Below, one piece after another: positions 5,321-6,152 of a stretch of 6,152 bases of DNA. Where the stretch lies: positions 1 to 6,152 of the forward strand of contig CAJOLM010000093.1 in the NCBI GenBank assembly GCA_905235355.1, in the 5' to 3' direction. The notes under the pieces were generated by a model. The model saw only the letters and a list, made by a program, of their open reading frames with translations. It was not told where the DNA came from and did not search any database. The position numbers and the translations under genes are program-made. Every line of letters starts with the position of its first letter. The stretch's first letter is position 1. The DNA comes from an uncultured Elusimicrobiales bacterium (GTDB taxonomy: Bacteria; Elusimicrobiota; Elusimicrobia; Elusimicrobiales; Elusimicrobiaceae).

Positions 5321-5345
5321 GCTATATCTGTGCCGATATAGCCTA
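5311..5345 (-). terminator. Rho-independent terminator of the rubredoxin operon
   Basis: An 11-bp perfect stem, TAGGCTATATC (5318-5328) with GATATAGCCTA (5335-5345), has a 6-nt loop. On the minus strand the hairpin is followed by seven T (5317-5311), making it a good terminator 18 nt after the rubredoxin stop. On the plus strand the stem begins at the TAG stop of the pilin and is followed only by CTGTTTGTG, so it is weaker in that direction. Confidence 0.85.
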
Positions 5346-5363
5346 CTGTTTGTGTAACAAATA

Positions 5364-5522
5364 TTACTCTGCGGGTTTGAATTGGTCCTTGCCTACGCCG
5401 CATACCGGGCATACCCAATCGGCGGGAATATCTTCCCATTTCGTTCCGGCCGGGATGCCATGGTCCGGGTCGCCCACCGCAGGATCATATACAAAACCAC
5501 AAATTTCACATACATATTTCAT
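5364..5522 (-). CDS. Rubredoxin
   Basis: A 52-residue one-iron electron carrier, MKYVCEICGFVYDP at the start and DWVCPVCGVGKDQF near the end. The four iron-ligand cysteines are at 5, 8, 38 and 41 in two CxxCG motifs. The conserved aromatic and Gly/Pro core (Tyr12, Pro14, Gly17, Gly22, Pro33, Trp36, Phe48) is in place, and the length is exactly that of canonical clostridial or Desulfovibrio rubredoxins. The ATG at 5522 has a strong GGAGG 7 nt upstream. It begins 25 nt after the flavin reductase-like gene and is the last gene before the terminator. Context points to electron transfer from that flavoprotein to a flavodiiron-type acceptor in oxygen or NO detoxification. Identification is certain; the partners are inferred. 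Confidence 0.97.
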   Translation of the reverse strand: MKYVCEICGFVYDPAVGDPDHGIPAGTKWEDIPADWVCPVCGVGKDQFKPAE

Positions 5523-5547
5523 ACAACTACCTCCCTATTAAAATAAA

Positions 5548-6057
5548 TCAACTGTGCGTCGCGCCTTTGGGTGTTTTGCCTTTAATAACCGTATGGTAAT
5601 ACTCATAGGTTAGCGGCGTGCCGTCTTTTAATTTAGCTGCATTTTTGACAGGGCCGATAAACAGCGTGTGTGTGCCCACGTCTAATATTTGCTCCACTTC
5701 CACTTCTACAAAACTAAGCGTGTGCTCCAGCACTAGCGGCACATCTAATGCGCCGCGCTGCAAATCAAGTCCGGCAAATTTATCAAAATTGCGCCCCGTG
5801 CGAAAACCAAAACGCCCGATAAAAGGCAAGTCCGTCTGCTGCTCCAGCGGCAGTGCAGCAAAGCGTTTGCTTTTTTCAATTATATCGTGTGTCAGGCTTT
5901 CTTTGTTGACGGAAATAGCCACGCGCGCCGGGTCTGCGGTGACCTGAAAGACCGTGTTTACAATCAGGCCGCCGTCCTTACCGCCGTGTGACGACGTGAC
6001 AATATACAGCCCGTATGTGACAAAAGACAACGCGTCTGTCAGGTCTTGCGAAGTCAT
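5548..6057 (-). CDS. Flavin reductase-like FMN protein (Hrb flavin-domain type)
   Basis: A 169-residue cytoplasmic protein resembling the flavin reductase-like split-barrel domain, which binds FMN and passes electrons from NAD(P)H. Recognisable blocks are the N-terminal LSFVTYGLYIVTS (10-22), NTVFQVTADPARVAISVNK (34-52) with LTHDII (55-60), FIGRFGFRTGRNFDKF (79-94), LDVGTHTLFIGPV (125-137) and LTYEYYH (149-155). This pattern is what I recall for the N-terminal half of Moorella high-molecular-weight rubredoxin (Hrb), but here the chain ends without a rubredoxin domain and a separate rubredoxin gene follows. I chose the ATG at 6057 because GGAG lies 5 nt upstream and the ATG overlaps the previous gene's stop (TAATG). 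An in-frame ATG at 6105 would add 16 residues lying inside that upstream gene and unlike the family. Direct NADH oxidation is inferred. Confidence 0.85.
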   Translation of the reverse strand: MTSQDLTDALSFVTYGLYIVTSSHGGKDGGLIVNTVFQVTADPARVAISVNKESLTHDIIEKSKRFAALPLEQQTDLPFIGRFGFRTGRNFDKFAGLDLQRGALDVPLVLEHTLSFVEVEVEQILDVGTHTLFIGPVKNAAKLKDGTPLTYEYYHTVIKGKTPKGATHS

Positions 6058-6152
6058 TATTTCTCCAAGAGTTTTTGGCCTATAGCGCGGCCATATTCTT
6101 CGCACGCTTTTAGCACTTCTTCCGTCGGAGCAAATTTGCTGGTGACCGCCGG
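6057..6152 (-). CDS. C-terminal end of a possible flavodiiron protein (partial)
   Basis: Only the last 31 residues and TAA stop are in the window; the 5' part lies beyond the right edge. The visible peptide runs PAVTSKFAPTEEVLKA, then CEEYGRAIGQKLLEK. An F-x-PTEE-x-L-x-x-C-x-x-x-G-x-x-x-G pattern is what I recall from the end of the flavodoxin domain in A-type flavoproteins (FprA, rubredoxin:oxygen or NO oxidoreductase), but a plain flavodoxin or other flavodoxin-fold protein would look similar. Its stop overlaps the next start as TAATG, so the two are translationally coupled. The downstream flavin reductase-like and rubredoxin genes strengthen the FprA reading. That a gene ends here is very likely; the product is inferred. 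Confidence 0.5.
   Translation of the reverse strand, partial: PAVTSKFAPTEEVLKACEEYGRAIGQKLLEK

Noticed and set aside
5350..5541. Plus-strand open frame of 63 codons
   Set aside because: It is the complement of the rubredoxin gene, whose four-cysteine pattern and strong ribosome site decide the strand.
5618..5947. Plus-strand open frame opposite the flavin reductase-like gene
   Set aside because: The Ser-rich translation has no domain, and the minus strand encodes a recognisable family with a good ribosome site.
6058..6105. Longer flavin reductase-like protein starting at position 6105
   Set aside because: The extra 16 residues would come from inside the upstream gene, and GGAG plus the TAATG overlap favour the ATG at 6057.

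Overview
The window looks like a chromosomal segment from a member of the Elusimicrobiota (Elusimicrobium-like). That is an inference. It rests on two type IV pilin-like genes with nearly identical FTLIELLVVVLIIGIL N-termini beside a chromosome-type parAB locus, and on an anaerobe's rubredoxin/flavoprotein set. No rRNA or other phylogenetic marker is present, so the phylum call is only moderately sure. I see no phage, IS element, CRISPR array, tRNA or rRNA gene.

Layout, left to right. A plus-strand pilin-like gene (11-589) has an unusually long leader encoded by two back-to-back hairpin repeats. It ends at a strong bidirectional terminator (605-634) shared with convergent parB. A minus-strand block follows, in transcription order: a GT4 glycosyltransferase (4722-3619), signal peptidase I lepB (3592-2567), a 186-bp intergenic region, then parA (2380-1547) and parB (1541-651). 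Three copies of the parS-like palindrome TTTTCACGTGAAAA lie in this block. Two are in the lepB-parA gap, next to three near-match DnaA boxes. The third sits between the glycosyltransferase and lepB and overlaps the glycosyltransferase stop codon. Together these suggest an origin-proximal chromosome-partitioning (parS) region.

A divergent intergenic region (4723-4849) separates the glycosyltransferase from a second plus-strand pilin-like gene (4850-5320). It holds an extended -10 for the glycosyltransferase and a TTGACA-type promoter with a 12-A spacer tract for the pilin. The pilin converges on a minus-strand redox operon in the order: C-terminal end of a possible flavodiiron protein (entering at the right edge), a flavin reductase-like protein (6057-5548), and a 52-residue rubredoxin (5522-5364). 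A hairpin plus T-run terminator follows.

How the genes fit together: ParA, ParB and the parS sites form a segregation module. Signal peptidase I and the glycosyltransferase serve the envelope. The pilins are surface or secretion components that need a prepilin peptidase not seen here. The redox operon resembles the Moorella FprA/Hrb oxygen or nitric oxide detoxification chain, with Hrb's two domains on separate genes. Most genes are conventional. The points most worth a second look are the variant parS cluster, the repeat-derived pilin leader and the homopolymeric promoter spacer.
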